NCBI GenBank assembly: GCA_035551995.1
Contig: DASZME010000008.1
Location: 62,001 to 126,000 of the forward strand
Direction: 5' to 3'
Source: RYN-428 sp035551995
GTDB lineage: Bacteria > Planctomycetota > Phycisphaerae > Tepidisphaerales > Tepidisphaeraceae
DNA length: 64,000 nucleotides
Shown here piece by piece: positions 31,355 to 38,791 of the stretch. The notes beneath the pieces were generated by a model, which was not told the DNA's origin, made no database searches, and was given only the letters and a program-made list of their open reading frames with translations. Each line of letters starts with the position of its first letter. Positions within the stretch are counted from its first letter, which is position 1. The translations under genes and the position numbers were made by a program.

Positions 31355-32032
31355 CTATCCGCGGGAAAACAAGCCCCGTTTTACGATCAGTACGATCGAC
31401 ATTCCCACCAGTCCGACTCCAGCCAACTCCGGCCAGCCCCATATTGTTCCCGGTTGAGGCGCGTCAGGACCGATTCTGATCAACGAATCGATGATTGGGC
31501 CGAGCGCCCCCCGGGCGATCGCGCTTCCGGGGTGAAACGGAGTGGCCGGATACTCATTTCCGATGAAAAGGAGGATCGGCCCTGCCGCCGCCCAAGTGGA
31601 GGCGGCCGCCGAGAGGGTAGACCGGCCGATTCTGGAGCGAAACGGGAGGCCCATGCCCCACAGCGCCGCGATCCATCCGCTGACATACAACCCGCCCTGG
31701 ATCATTGGCGGTATCGACGTCGCCGCCAGAAATCCGGCCAATATCTGAAAAGGCCACGCGCAGGCGATGGCCATTAGCGTCGTTGGCCAACGCTCACATA
31801 GCCGCGGCGACAGCAGCGCCGCCCCCAGGATCTGAACGACCAGGAGTATTTCGACCGCCAGAAACTCTCCCGCCTGCGGAGCGTGCGGCCAAAGCGGAAC
31901 CCGGCATGCCGCCAGCGCAATCGCCGCCACTTGGATCAGCAGCCAGGCGAAGATCGGCGTGACGGAGTAAATCGGAGCGGCGAACGCGTGCGGCGTGGCG
32001 CCGGTCGGCGTGTTGGGCTGGGTGGATTCCAT
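31355..32032 (-). CDS. Membrane protein of unknown function
   Basis: 225 residues with about six hydrophobic segments (for example PIFAWLLIQVAAIALAACRV, FLAVEILLVVQILGAALL, LMAIACAWPFQILAGFLA, ELAGVGLVGMSIVLIVKRG). The loops are short and carry few charges; it looks like a transporter-associated or envelope membrane protein but I recognise no family. The ATG at 32032 (MESTQPNTPTGATP) gives a soluble Pro/Thr N-terminus, then the first segment. It lies 50 bases after a second membrane-protein gene on the same strand, so the two are probably an operon. Confidence 0.65.
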   Translation of the reverse strand: MESTQPNTPTGATPHAFAAPIYSVTPIFAWLLIQVAAIALAACRVPLWPHAPQAGEFLAVEILLVVQILGAALLSPRLCERWPTTLMAIACAWPFQILAGFLAATSIPPMIQGGLYVSGWIAALWGMGLPFRSRIGRSTLSAAASTWAAAGPILLFIGNEYPATPFHPGSAIARGALGPIIDSLIRIGPDAPQPGTIWGWPELAGVGLVGMSIVLIVKRGLFSRG

Positions 32033-32082
32033 GCGGTACCGCCAATGCCTGCGATATCCTTGCGAGCGAAGGCGAGACGCGA

Positions 32083-32565
32083 CTATTTCAGGTCCGGCAA
32101 CCGGTGTCCGATCGCCGATCCCGCAATCGCGCCCGCGCTTACGACCGCCGGGAACAATCCAAACGTCGCCAGGCTCCATCCCCACGTCGAATACGTCATG
32201 AACAGCACCACCGCTCCCCCCAATCCGCCAAACAGCAGACCCAAAGCGGCATTAAAAATCTGCGTGGCGGTCGGAAATTCATGTTCGCGCAAACGCTCGG
32301 CCCCGTACAGCCCGCAGAGCGACCCCAGAAAAACCGCCCCGCACGCAGCCGCATTGACATGCGCGCCAAACGCGCCGTCCGATCGTGCGATTACTCCCCA
32401 ATCGGTCAGCACATACGCTCCCGGCCACCCCGCCAGCACGCCCCCGGCGATGATCCCAGCCGCGCATAAGGCAATGCCGCGCGGGGAATATCCCCTGCTT
32501 CCCGCGATCAACGCCGCCACCGTACACCAGAACACCGAGATGATAATTGCGGCAACAGGAGCCAT
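32083..32565 (-). CDS. Small membrane protein, glycine/alanine-rich, unknown function
   Basis: 160 residues from ATG 32565 (MAPVAAIIISVFWCTVAALI), with four or five hydrophobic segments (GIALCAAGIIAGGVLAGWPG, ALGLLFGGLGGAVVLFMT, LATFGLFPAVVSAGAIAGSA). An earlier ATG-type start at 32664 would add a soluble 33-residue leader with no signal character, so I prefer the shorter one. No family recognised. It precedes the membrane protein at 31355-32032 by 50 bases on the same strand, and 241 bases separate it from the dehydrogenase gene upstream. Confidence 0.6.
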   Translation of the reverse strand: MAPVAAIIISVFWCTVAALIAGSRGYSPRGIALCAAGIIAGGVLAGWPGAYVLTDWGVIARSDGAFGAHVNAAACGAVFLGSLCGLYGAERLREHEFPTATQIFNAALGLLFGGLGGAVVLFMTYSTWGWSLATFGLFPAVVSAGAIAGSAIGHRLPDLK

Positions 32566-32806
32566 GAAATTCCAAGAATCGCGCGAATCGCTCGTGATCA
32601 AAGACGCATGCGCCAAGTCTTCAGCGTCCACGACGCCCACAACGCTATTCAGATGCACGCCCACGCGGATGACTCGGATCGTCGCGGATCAGGCGAATCC
32701 GATCGATCATCATCCGTATTATCCCCGCGCATCCGCGCAATTCGCGATCAAAGGTCATGCCACCCCAGCGCGCATGGCCTCATTCCCGATTCTAAAACAT
32801 GAACCG

Positions 32807-33829
32807 TTAGGGCCGCAGCACCGCCTTGGCGATCGACCCGCCGTGCATTTTCTCGAACGCCTCATGCCATTCGCTCAGTGGCCAAACCCCGCCGACGATC
32901 GGCTGCACATCCAGTTTTCCGGTTGCCAATAGACGGATTACGCGTTCCCAGATCGGCCAGTTGTGGCTGAACGACCCTTGCAGGCGAATGTTCTTTTGCA
33001 CGAGCGGATCAAGGGAAAAATTCAATGGCTGCGGCCCCCATCCCACCTTGCTGATCCACCCCGCCGGCCGCACGATCTGCATGGCCATCTTGAGCGTCGC
33101 GCTCACCCCCGCCGCATCGATCACGCCATCCACGCCCAGCCCATCCCCCACCTTCGCCCATTCGTCCAACCCATCGACGATCGCCTCGCACCCATATTGC
33201 CTGGCGATATTCAGCCGCACCCGATCGCGCTCCAACCCCACGACGGCCACTTCCGCCCCTTGCAACTTCGCCATCGCCGCACAGAGCAATCCGATGGGCC
33301 CCGGCCCAAAGACCACCACCCGATCCCCCGGTTCAATCCGCGCGTTCCTGACCACCGCGCTGTAGGCCACGCAACACGGCTCGGTAAGCGCCGCCTTCTC
33401 CATCGCGAGCCCGTCCGGCACCCGGTGCAAAATCCTGCTCGGCACCCGCACAAACTTCGTCATCGCCCCATTCACGCCATACCCAAACCCCTTGCGCGTC
33501 GGATCGAGATTATAAAGTCCTTGCCGGGTCATCGGGCTGTTGGCGTCGATCACCGCCGCCGTCTCGCTGACGACGCGATCCCCTTCCTTCCATCCGATCA
33601 CATTCCTCCCGAGTTCCCGGATATGTCCGCCGAACTCGTGCCCCAGCACGACCGGATAATTCACCGGCCACGAATGATCGCAAGTCCACTGATGCAAATC
33701 CGACCCGCAAACCCCCACGGCGGCCACTTCCAACAGCACATCATCCACCCCGATCTCCGGCCGCGGAATCTCTCGAAGTTCAACCGAATGTTTCTCAGGC
33801 GCAAAATTAACCACGGCGATTTGATTCAT
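32807..33829 (-). CDS. Medium-chain dehydrogenase/reductase, sorbitol/threonine-dehydrogenase-like, without the structural-zinc cysteines
   Basis: 340-residue NAD(P)-dependent alcohol or polyol dehydrogenase. The catalytic zinc ligands are in place: Cys in VAAVGVCGSDLHQW, then the GHEFGGHI motif, and a later Glu in AALTEPCCVAYSAV. The nucleotide fold is VVVFGPGPIGLLCAAMAK. In related enzymes a lobe with four cysteines binds a structural zinc; here the same-length loop reads SETAAVIDANSPMTRQGLYN and has no cysteine, followed by the usual RKGFGYGVNGAMTKFV. Start ATG at 33829 has GGAG nine bases upstream. No neighbouring sugar gene indicates the substrate. Confidence 0.88.
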   Translation of the reverse strand: MNQIAVVNFAPEKHSVELREIPRPEIGVDDVLLEVAAVGVCGSDLHQWTCDHSWPVNYPVVLGHEFGGHIRELGRNVIGWKEGDRVVSETAAVIDANSPMTRQGLYNLDPTRKGFGYGVNGAMTKFVRVPSRILHRVPDGLAMEKAALTEPCCVAYSAVVRNARIEPGDRVVVFGPGPIGLLCAAMAKLQGAEVAVVGLERDRVRLNIARQYGCEAIVDGLDEWAKVGDGLGVDGVIDAAGVSATLKMAMQIVRPAGWISKVGWGPQPLNFSLDPLVQKNIRLQGSFSHNWPIWERVIRLLATGKLDVQPIVGGVWPLSEWHEAFEKMHGGSIAKAVLRP

Positions 33830-33978
33830 TGTGTTTTCTCCGGCCATCCCCCACCATTCCCCGGCATGTTACGGTCCGACGAATCGTTTCTCAATCCACA
33901 GCCATTCCACAAAACGACTTATCCACGTCCTTTCGCGGCCGCATTGAGCCTGACAATTCGAAGATGGCGGCCTTCCAA

Positions 33979-34350
33979 TCAGGATTCCTGCGAGCCCGGC
34001 GAATGATCGATATACGCCGTCGGCAAACCTAAACCGCATTCGGGACAGATCGGTCGCTGCAGCGCGGTGAGATTGTAATGACAGCCGGGACATTCGTGCT
34101 TGGAGAGGGGAACGAGCGCGCGTCCGATGCGTTCATCCAACACCCAAAGGGGGATGACCGGCACAAAAAATCCGCAACCGAAAACGACCATCGGCATTGA
34201 CGGCGACCATGTATGGTCGACGAGTATCGCCGAAAATACCCCCCAACTGACACAGATGACGCCAATGACCGCCAGAATAAGCGCCATGAAACGAAGACGC
34301 CGGCGGTTGTGATGTCGTTTTTTGATGATGTGTTCGATGGAGGGGATCAT
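33979..34350 (-). CDS. Small membrane protein with C-terminal zinc ribbon
   Basis: About 123 residues. Two hydrophobic segments (RFMALILAVIGVICVSWGVF and PMVVFGCGFFVPVIPLWVL) are followed by a zinc ribbon of two Cys pairs, HECPGCHYNLTA and RPICPECGLGLP, a pattern frequent in planctomycete membrane proteins. The ATG at 34350 (MIPSIEHIIKK) is my choice; a longer frame to 34563 overlaps the neighbouring gene and has no supporting start signal, so the start is uncertain. The function is unknown. Confidence 0.65.
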   Translation of the reverse strand: MIPSIEHIIKKRHHNRRRLRFMALILAVIGVICVSWGVFSAILVDHTWSPSMPMVVFGCGFFVPVIPLWVLDERIGRALVPLSKHECPGCHYNLTALQRPICPECGLGLPTAYIDHSPGSQES

Positions 34351-34489
34351 TATTATTTGCGACACGAACGCGTCCGCAATACTTCGCGACACCGGCCGGT
34401 CAAACCATTTTGTTGTCCCGACACTGCGTCCTGAGCGACACCGCTTCCCGACCTCGACGTTCCCGGCCTTTCTGAGCGCGCCGACATAT

Positions 34490-35632
34490 TCAGTGTTTAG
34501 CCTGAAACTCCACCCAAACAAATTTCGGGCGATAAACCTTTTCGTCCTGAAACAATCGTTCAAGCCGCCATGAATTTACGCAATAGCTGATGAGCAGCCG
34601 ATTCCCCTCCGAAGCCCACCCATGCGCCTTGGCGGCATAACAGAAGACGCCCTTGTCGCGATGGTTCTCCGGACATTGATACAAGAGCTTCGGCGCCGAC
34701 CACGGACCCTCGGGCGAATTCGCAAACCGGCCCATGATCCGGTCGCTTAATCCCTTGTCGGTATAGACGAGGATCAAGCCATACCCCGGCGGCGCCGCAC
34801 AGACCGAAAACTCCGCGCCCATTCCCTCGGCCAGCGGGCAAGCATCGCCAACGGATTTGCTCCAACCATCCGCGGAACGGAAACGCCACGAAGCGAAATC
34901 AGCCAGTCGCGAGGCGGGAGCGCGGGCCACGAGCAATCCCTTGGCGGCCCCGGTGACCTTTCGCTGCTCGTAGCCATAGACGTATATCGTTTCATGATCG
35001 ACCAGAACGGCCGATCCCCAGCTCACCTGATTCCCGTTTTCAAACCGGGCGTGGGGAACGGTACACTGGGTGAGGCGCCATCGGAGCGGATCGTCGGATG
35101 GGTTTTCGATCATCGCCAGCGACAGGCCGGTTTGTTGGAAGCCGAAAGCGCCACCGTCGCCCGTTTTTTCGATTCGAGGGAGAAAGATCGCCAGATCGCT
35201 CCCGACCCGTACGGCCGACTGTGGCCAAAACCATCCCTTGCCGTCCGTTGGAATAATGACCGCCCCAGGCTTGCCTCCCGGCGTCAGACCGTTGCTGAAT
35301 GCGATGGCGGCATCGGCACGAGGGCCGGCTTGTATGGCAATCGTATTATTCACCAGCGCCGTCTCGACGCGTTGGTTGTCGCGAGTCCGGCCAATCAAAG
35401 AGTCGCTGAAAATCCACAGCATGCGTATGGGGCTTAGCGGCGCCGAATAAACCCCGTCTCCGCCGATCCATCCGCTTTTTCCCTCAAACTTCGCATTCCA
35501 TTCCGGAGCCGGCGCCGCGCCGGCGACGGTCCGCGGCGCGCCGCCAATGCCGCCAATGCCGAAAACATACAGGATAATCGCAACGAGGCGCCTTCGGCGG
35601 ACATCCCACTGCGATGGAAGCCTCTCGGCCAT
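34490..35632 (-). CDS. Exported beta-propeller protein (DUF4185/DUF5005-like)
   Basis: 380 residues. A signal-type N-terminus (RRRLVAIILYVFGIGGIGGA, about 11-40) precedes a five-bladed-propeller-type body. Characteristic sequence: MLWIFSDSLIG and ALVNNTIAIQ near the start, WFWPQSAVRVGSDLAIFL, and GLILVYTDKGLSDRIMGRFA, matching the style of secreted DUF5005/DUF4185 glycan-related proteins (cf. GH43/GH62-type folds). No catalytic residues could be assigned. ATG at 35632 (MAERLPSQ) is chosen; a longer frame to 35698 adds a CxxC leader. It lies 139 bases upstream of the zinc-ribbon gene on the same strand. Confidence 0.7.
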   Translation of the reverse strand: MAERLPSQWDVRRRRLVAIILYVFGIGGIGGAPRTVAGAAPAPEWNAKFEGKSGWIGGDGVYSAPLSPIRMLWIFSDSLIGRTRDNQRVETALVNNTIAIQAGPRADAAIAFSNGLTPGGKPGAVIIPTDGKGWFWPQSAVRVGSDLAIFLPRIEKTGDGGAFGFQQTGLSLAMIENPSDDPLRWRLTQCTVPHARFENGNQVSWGSAVLVDHETIYVYGYEQRKVTGAAKGLLVARAPASRLADFASWRFRSADGWSKSVGDACPLAEGMGAEFSVCAAPPGYGLILVYTDKGLSDRIMGRFANSPEGPWSAPKLLYQCPENHRDKGVFCYAAKAHGWASEGNRLLISYCVNSWRLERLFQDEKVYRPKFVWVEFQAKH

Positions 35633-35772
35633 GGGATCAAGTATAAGGATTTCTCCACATGATTTACACCTTCGGGAAGTGCCATTCGTGCCAGCCACCT
35701 TGCGACTAAGCTACAATGAATGCGTTGATTAGGGACTGACCCATTATAATCCCGTCCCAAGCCGTGGCGTCG

Positions 35773-36567
35773 TCAGTGGGCGTGTTCGGCGCGACGCTGT
35801 TTGAAGAAGAAAATACAAACGGCGATGAACGCCAACAGTCCTCCAGACGCTACATACCGGCTGAGCGCCAGACCACCGTGATCGTGCGGTTTGTCGAGGA
35901 AATCGCCGACCACCGCGCCGAGAGGGCGCGTGAGAATAAAGGCCGTCCAGAAGAGGGCCGTCCGGGAAATCGAAGTGGAAAAATATAAAGCCGCCACGAC
36001 CAGCAACAACCCGCCGAAGATCATCGCTGCGCCGCCGTATCCGAGCCCCAGGCCGGCGGGATCTTCGGTTCTGCCGTCGGCGACCCAATCGCCCAGCGCG
36101 GTCCCGAGCGTCTGAGAGAACATGATCGTCACCCAGTAAAACATTTCCGCTTTGAACGTCTGAAGGTTGCGGAAAGAAATCGAGCCCAGGGTCCGATGCC
36201 AGGCGAATAGCGACAGCATCAGCAGCGCGAACAACAGAAGCGATCCGCCGGCGTAGCCGATGCCGATTTGGCGCGTCGAAAAGTCCGCCAGTGTCGTGCC
36301 GACGGTGGTGGTGGCGATAATGGTGGCCCAATACAAGGTGGGATGAAACCGCGTCGATTTGATCTGCGCGGCGGCAAAAATCACAAAAAACACGGCGAAA
36401 ATAAGGGTGCCGACGGCGTAGCCGAGCTTCATCGACATCGAGACGGCATCGCCCCCGGTCTCGCCGAGCGTGGTGGCGGCGATCTTGATGATCCAGAACA
36501 GCAGCGTTACTTCAGGAACCTTCGAGAGGCCTTGGCGACGCGAATCCAGGGGACTTGCTTCGGGCAT
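35773..36567 (-). CDS. COG4705-family integral membrane protein
   Basis: 264 residues with eight or so hydrophobic segments. The N-terminus KVPEVTLLFWIIKIAATTLG is the hallmark of the COG4705 family of uncharacterised inner-membrane proteins. The motif repeats four times: TTLGETGGDA, TTVGTTLADF, QTLGTALGDW and RPLGAVVGDF, each at the end of a helix, so the fold is built of four two-helix repeats with an acidic or small residue at each turn. GGAG precedes the ATG at 36567. The function is unknown; the acidic turns suggest cation handling, which is inference only. Confidence 0.85.
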   Translation of the reverse strand: MPEASPLDSRRQGLSKVPEVTLLFWIIKIAATTLGETGGDAVSMSMKLGYAVGTLIFAVFFVIFAAAQIKSTRFHPTLYWATIIATTTVGTTLADFSTRQIGIGYAGGSLLLFALLMLSLFAWHRTLGSISFRNLQTFKAEMFYWVTIMFSQTLGTALGDWVADGRTEDPAGLGLGYGGAAMIFGGLLLVVAALYFSTSISRTALFWTAFILTRPLGAVVGDFLDKPHDHGGLALSRYVASGGLLAFIAVCIFFFKQRRAEHAH

Positions 36568-36764
36568 TTACTCTCCGTCGATGAACGTTTCCATACGCTT
36601 TTTCACAGGTGTCAGACCGCTTCGGGCGACGCGGCGCGGTCGCATTCCTGCACGCACGCGGGTGTCCGCGCTTGCGGCGTCAGTTGTCGAAGTTCATGCT
36701 CTGACGATAACGAAACAGAACGCCGACGGAAACAGGGAATGTTCGCGGAGGCGATCACACTAAA

Positions 36765-36936
36765 CTACCGCTTGCGCCGATGCCCGTGCCAACGGCGCAG
36801 GCGATTATATTCGAGCCAGGTGACGACGATCACGAACGCGTCGAGCGCCGTGGATCAACAGCCAGGCCGAGCAGGTGTGTGCGGAGCGATCGATTTGATA
36901 CGCAAGGAACAGTCCGGGACTGACCGGAAAATTTTC
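36765..36936 (-). pseudogene. Fragment of a small membrane protein, frameshifted
   Basis: Immediately after the methyltransferase stop on the same strand, two overlapping frames read GLFLAYQIDRSAHTCSAWLL IHG and then ALDAFVIVVTWLEYNRLRRW followed by HGHRRKR and a TAG at 36765-36767. They look like the two halves of one protein end split by a frameshift near 36840. No start codon. I do not recognise the family. The rest of the gap to 36567 holds nothing else. Confidence 0.35.
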
Positions 36937-36937
36937 G

Positions 36938-37723
36938 TCATGACCGCGCATAAGCGATCATGAAAAATCGCCGGAAGGGAAAAATCACGCGCCCGTCGCT
37001 TCGAGGGAGAAACGCTTGCGCGATGCGCTCGAGGTAGTCGGCCAGAAACTTCGCCCTCTGTTCATCGTTGGATAGCGCATTCAGAAACGGCCGTAAGCCG
37101 GTTCCCTTGTACCACTCCACAATGGCGGCGGCGTCGGGCAGGATGTGCAGGTATTCGGTCTCCCACAGGTCGATCGCTCCGGCGGCGGGCGCCAGAAGAT
37201 CGTAGTAGCTCGCCAGATCGTGGACGTGCCATTCGCGAACGCCATTGGGGGGAAAGCGATCGCGCCACGGCCGCGACTCGGCAATCTCCCGCATCATGCG
37301 ATGAGCGGGGGCGTCGAAATTGCCGGGCACTTGAATCGCCAGCGCGCCGCCGGGAGCGACGTGTTTCAAAAGTGACGGAAATATCGCCGCGTGATTCTCG
37401 ACCCATTGCAACGCGGCGTTGCTGAAGACGACGTCGTAGAGATTTCCGCGGGCGCTTGCCCAGGCGGCAATGTCGCCGACGGCCCACGAAAGACGCGGCG
37501 CCGACTCACGCGCGGCCGCGATCATCTCCGGGGAGCTATCCAATCCGGTTATTTCGGCGCTCGGCCAGCGCTCGGCCAAAACCGCCGTGCTGTTTCCGGG
37601 GCCGCAGCCAAGGTCGATCACCCGCGCCGCAGACGCGATCGCGATGCCACCCGCCAGATCACGGCAAGGCCGCGTGCGTTCGATTTCAAAGCGGAGGTAC
37701 TGGTGTGCATTCCACGTCGGCAT
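36938..37723 (-). CDS. tam: Trans-aconitate 2-methyltransferase-like enzyme
   Basis: 261-residue SAM-dependent methyltransferase of the Tam family, which esterifies trans-aconitate, a by-product that inhibits aconitase. Seen: MPTWNAHQYLRFEIERTRPC at the start (W-x-x-x-Y-L-x-F), motif I VIDLGCGPGNST, the acidic GLDSSPEMI, VGDIAAW, DVVFSNAALQWV, GALAIQVPGNFDAPAH and RFFMIAYAR at the end, in the family order. The start is ATG at 37723; eight residues more are in frame without likeness. It follows the propeller gene by 20 bases on the same strand and is probably in one operon with it. Confidence 0.88.
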   Translation of the reverse strand: MPTWNAHQYLRFEIERTRPCRDLAGGIAIASAARVIDLGCGPGNSTAVLAERWPSAEITGLDSSPEMIAAARESAPRLSWAVGDIAAWASARGNLYDVVFSNAALQWVENHAAIFPSLLKHVAPGGALAIQVPGNFDAPAHRMMREIAESRPWRDRFPPNGVREWHVHDLASYYDLLAPAAGAIDLWETEYLHILPDAAAIVEWYKGTGLRPFLNALSNDEQRAKFLADYLERIAQAFLPRSDGRVIFPFRRFFMIAYARS

Positions 37724-37743
37724 GCTTCGATCACACGTTGCGA

Positions 37744-38637
37744 TCACGCGGTTCCCAGCACGCCGTGCTCAACGCAGATCACATGCTGCGGCAACTGGAT
37801 TGATTGTTCCCAGGCGATGCCGTCGGTCGATCGCATCAGCTTTCCCGGCCAAAGCGACCCGACATACACGCCGTTGGCGAAGGTGGCGGTGGTTGGGGCG
37901 TTGTTGTTGGGGACACGGTTCCACTTTAAGCCGTCGGGAGAGATGTAGGTAGCGCCCTGGCCGATGCCGACGAATTGTTTGCCGTCGAAAGTCATGGAGT
38001 TGATGTGTTCACCTTCTTCGCCGGGGGCGCGGTCGGTCCAATTCAGTCCGTCGACGCTTCTCATGCACAGGCCGTGCATGCCGCCGGCGACGAAAAAGCC
38101 GTTGCCGAAAGCGACGTCGATGAGGGCATTGCTGGCTTTGGGATTGGGCGAGGTCTTCCACTCGACGCCGTCTTTGGTGGTGAAGGTGACGCCGAAGTCG
38201 GCCATGCCCACCAGAGTTCCGTTGCCGACGGTAAAACGGTGGATGGTCGGGTCCATCCCCCACGACATTTTGCGCGGCGGAAGTTTTTGGCGCGGCTCCC
38301 AGGCGACGCCGTCGGACGACGACATGAAGAATGTTCCGCCGACGGCGAGGAAGCGCTTGTTGAAGAAAACCACGTCTTCGACGTAATCGGAATATTTCGA
38401 ATCGAAATCGGAGGTTTTCCAGAAAATGCCGTCCTGGGTGGCGGCGAAGGTGCTTTTCCCGCCAAAGCGCGCCGCCGCGACGCAACGGCCATTGCCCAGG
38501 CCGGCGGTGCGGTAGGTTTCGCCTTCCTTGCCCAGCTGAATGTTCGACCACGCGCGCCCGTCGCGCGAAAAACAGCGGAGACCATTTTCGCCGACGGCGG
38601 CGAACAGCGGACCGGAAAGCGCTTTGTCGTCGGGCAT
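37744..38637 (-). CDS. Sialidase-like propeller protein, cytoplasmic by sequence
   Basis: 297 residues with repeated blade motifs of the type SxDGxxW: CFSRDGRAWSNIQ, AATQDGIFWKTSDF, MSSSDGVAWEPRQ, FTTKDGVEWKTSP, MRSVDGLNWTDRA, YISPDGLKWNRV and MRSTDGIAWEQSI, which builds a seven-bladed propeller. There is no signal peptide after the chosen ATG at 38637 (AAGGAAA precedes it), so it appears cytoplasmic, unlike the family's usual exported members. No catalytic residue set is visible. It is 20 bases upstream of tam. Confidence 0.75.
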   Translation of the reverse strand: MPDDKALSGPLFAAVGENGLRCFSRDGRAWSNIQLGKEGETYRTAGLGNGRCVAAARFGGKSTFAATQDGIFWKTSDFDSKYSDYVEDVVFFNKRFLAVGGTFFMSSSDGVAWEPRQKLPPRKMSWGMDPTIHRFTVGNGTLVGMADFGVTFTTKDGVEWKTSPNPKASNALIDVAFGNGFFVAGGMHGLCMRSVDGLNWTDRAPGEEGEHINSMTFDGKQFVGIGQGATYISPDGLKWNRVPNNNAPTTATFANGVYVGSLWPGKLMRSTDGIAWEQSIQLPQHVICVEHGVLGTA

Positions 38638-38791
38638 TGTTTTCCTTTGCTTTGCGTCGTGAGACGCCGCCCATGATTCGCCGAGCGATCGGGGAGAACC
38701 AAATATTTTCATCCGCGGTCAACGGCCGCGACCCGGCCATGGCGGAAATTGCGCGGCGCACCACGACGGCGTCAAGTGCATTGTACTGCCA

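Noticed and set aside
33922..33930. TTATCCACG, second possible DnaA box
   Set aside because: One mismatch at a critical position, and the same string is the core of family B repeats elsewhere.
32963..34006. Plus-strand frame (347 codons) opposite the dehydrogenase
   Set aside because: His/Pro/Arg-rich shadow of a conserved enzyme gene.
35725..35750. TTGATT...TATAAT promoter-like pair on the plus strand
   Set aside because: Spacer is only 14 bases and no plus-strand gene follows.
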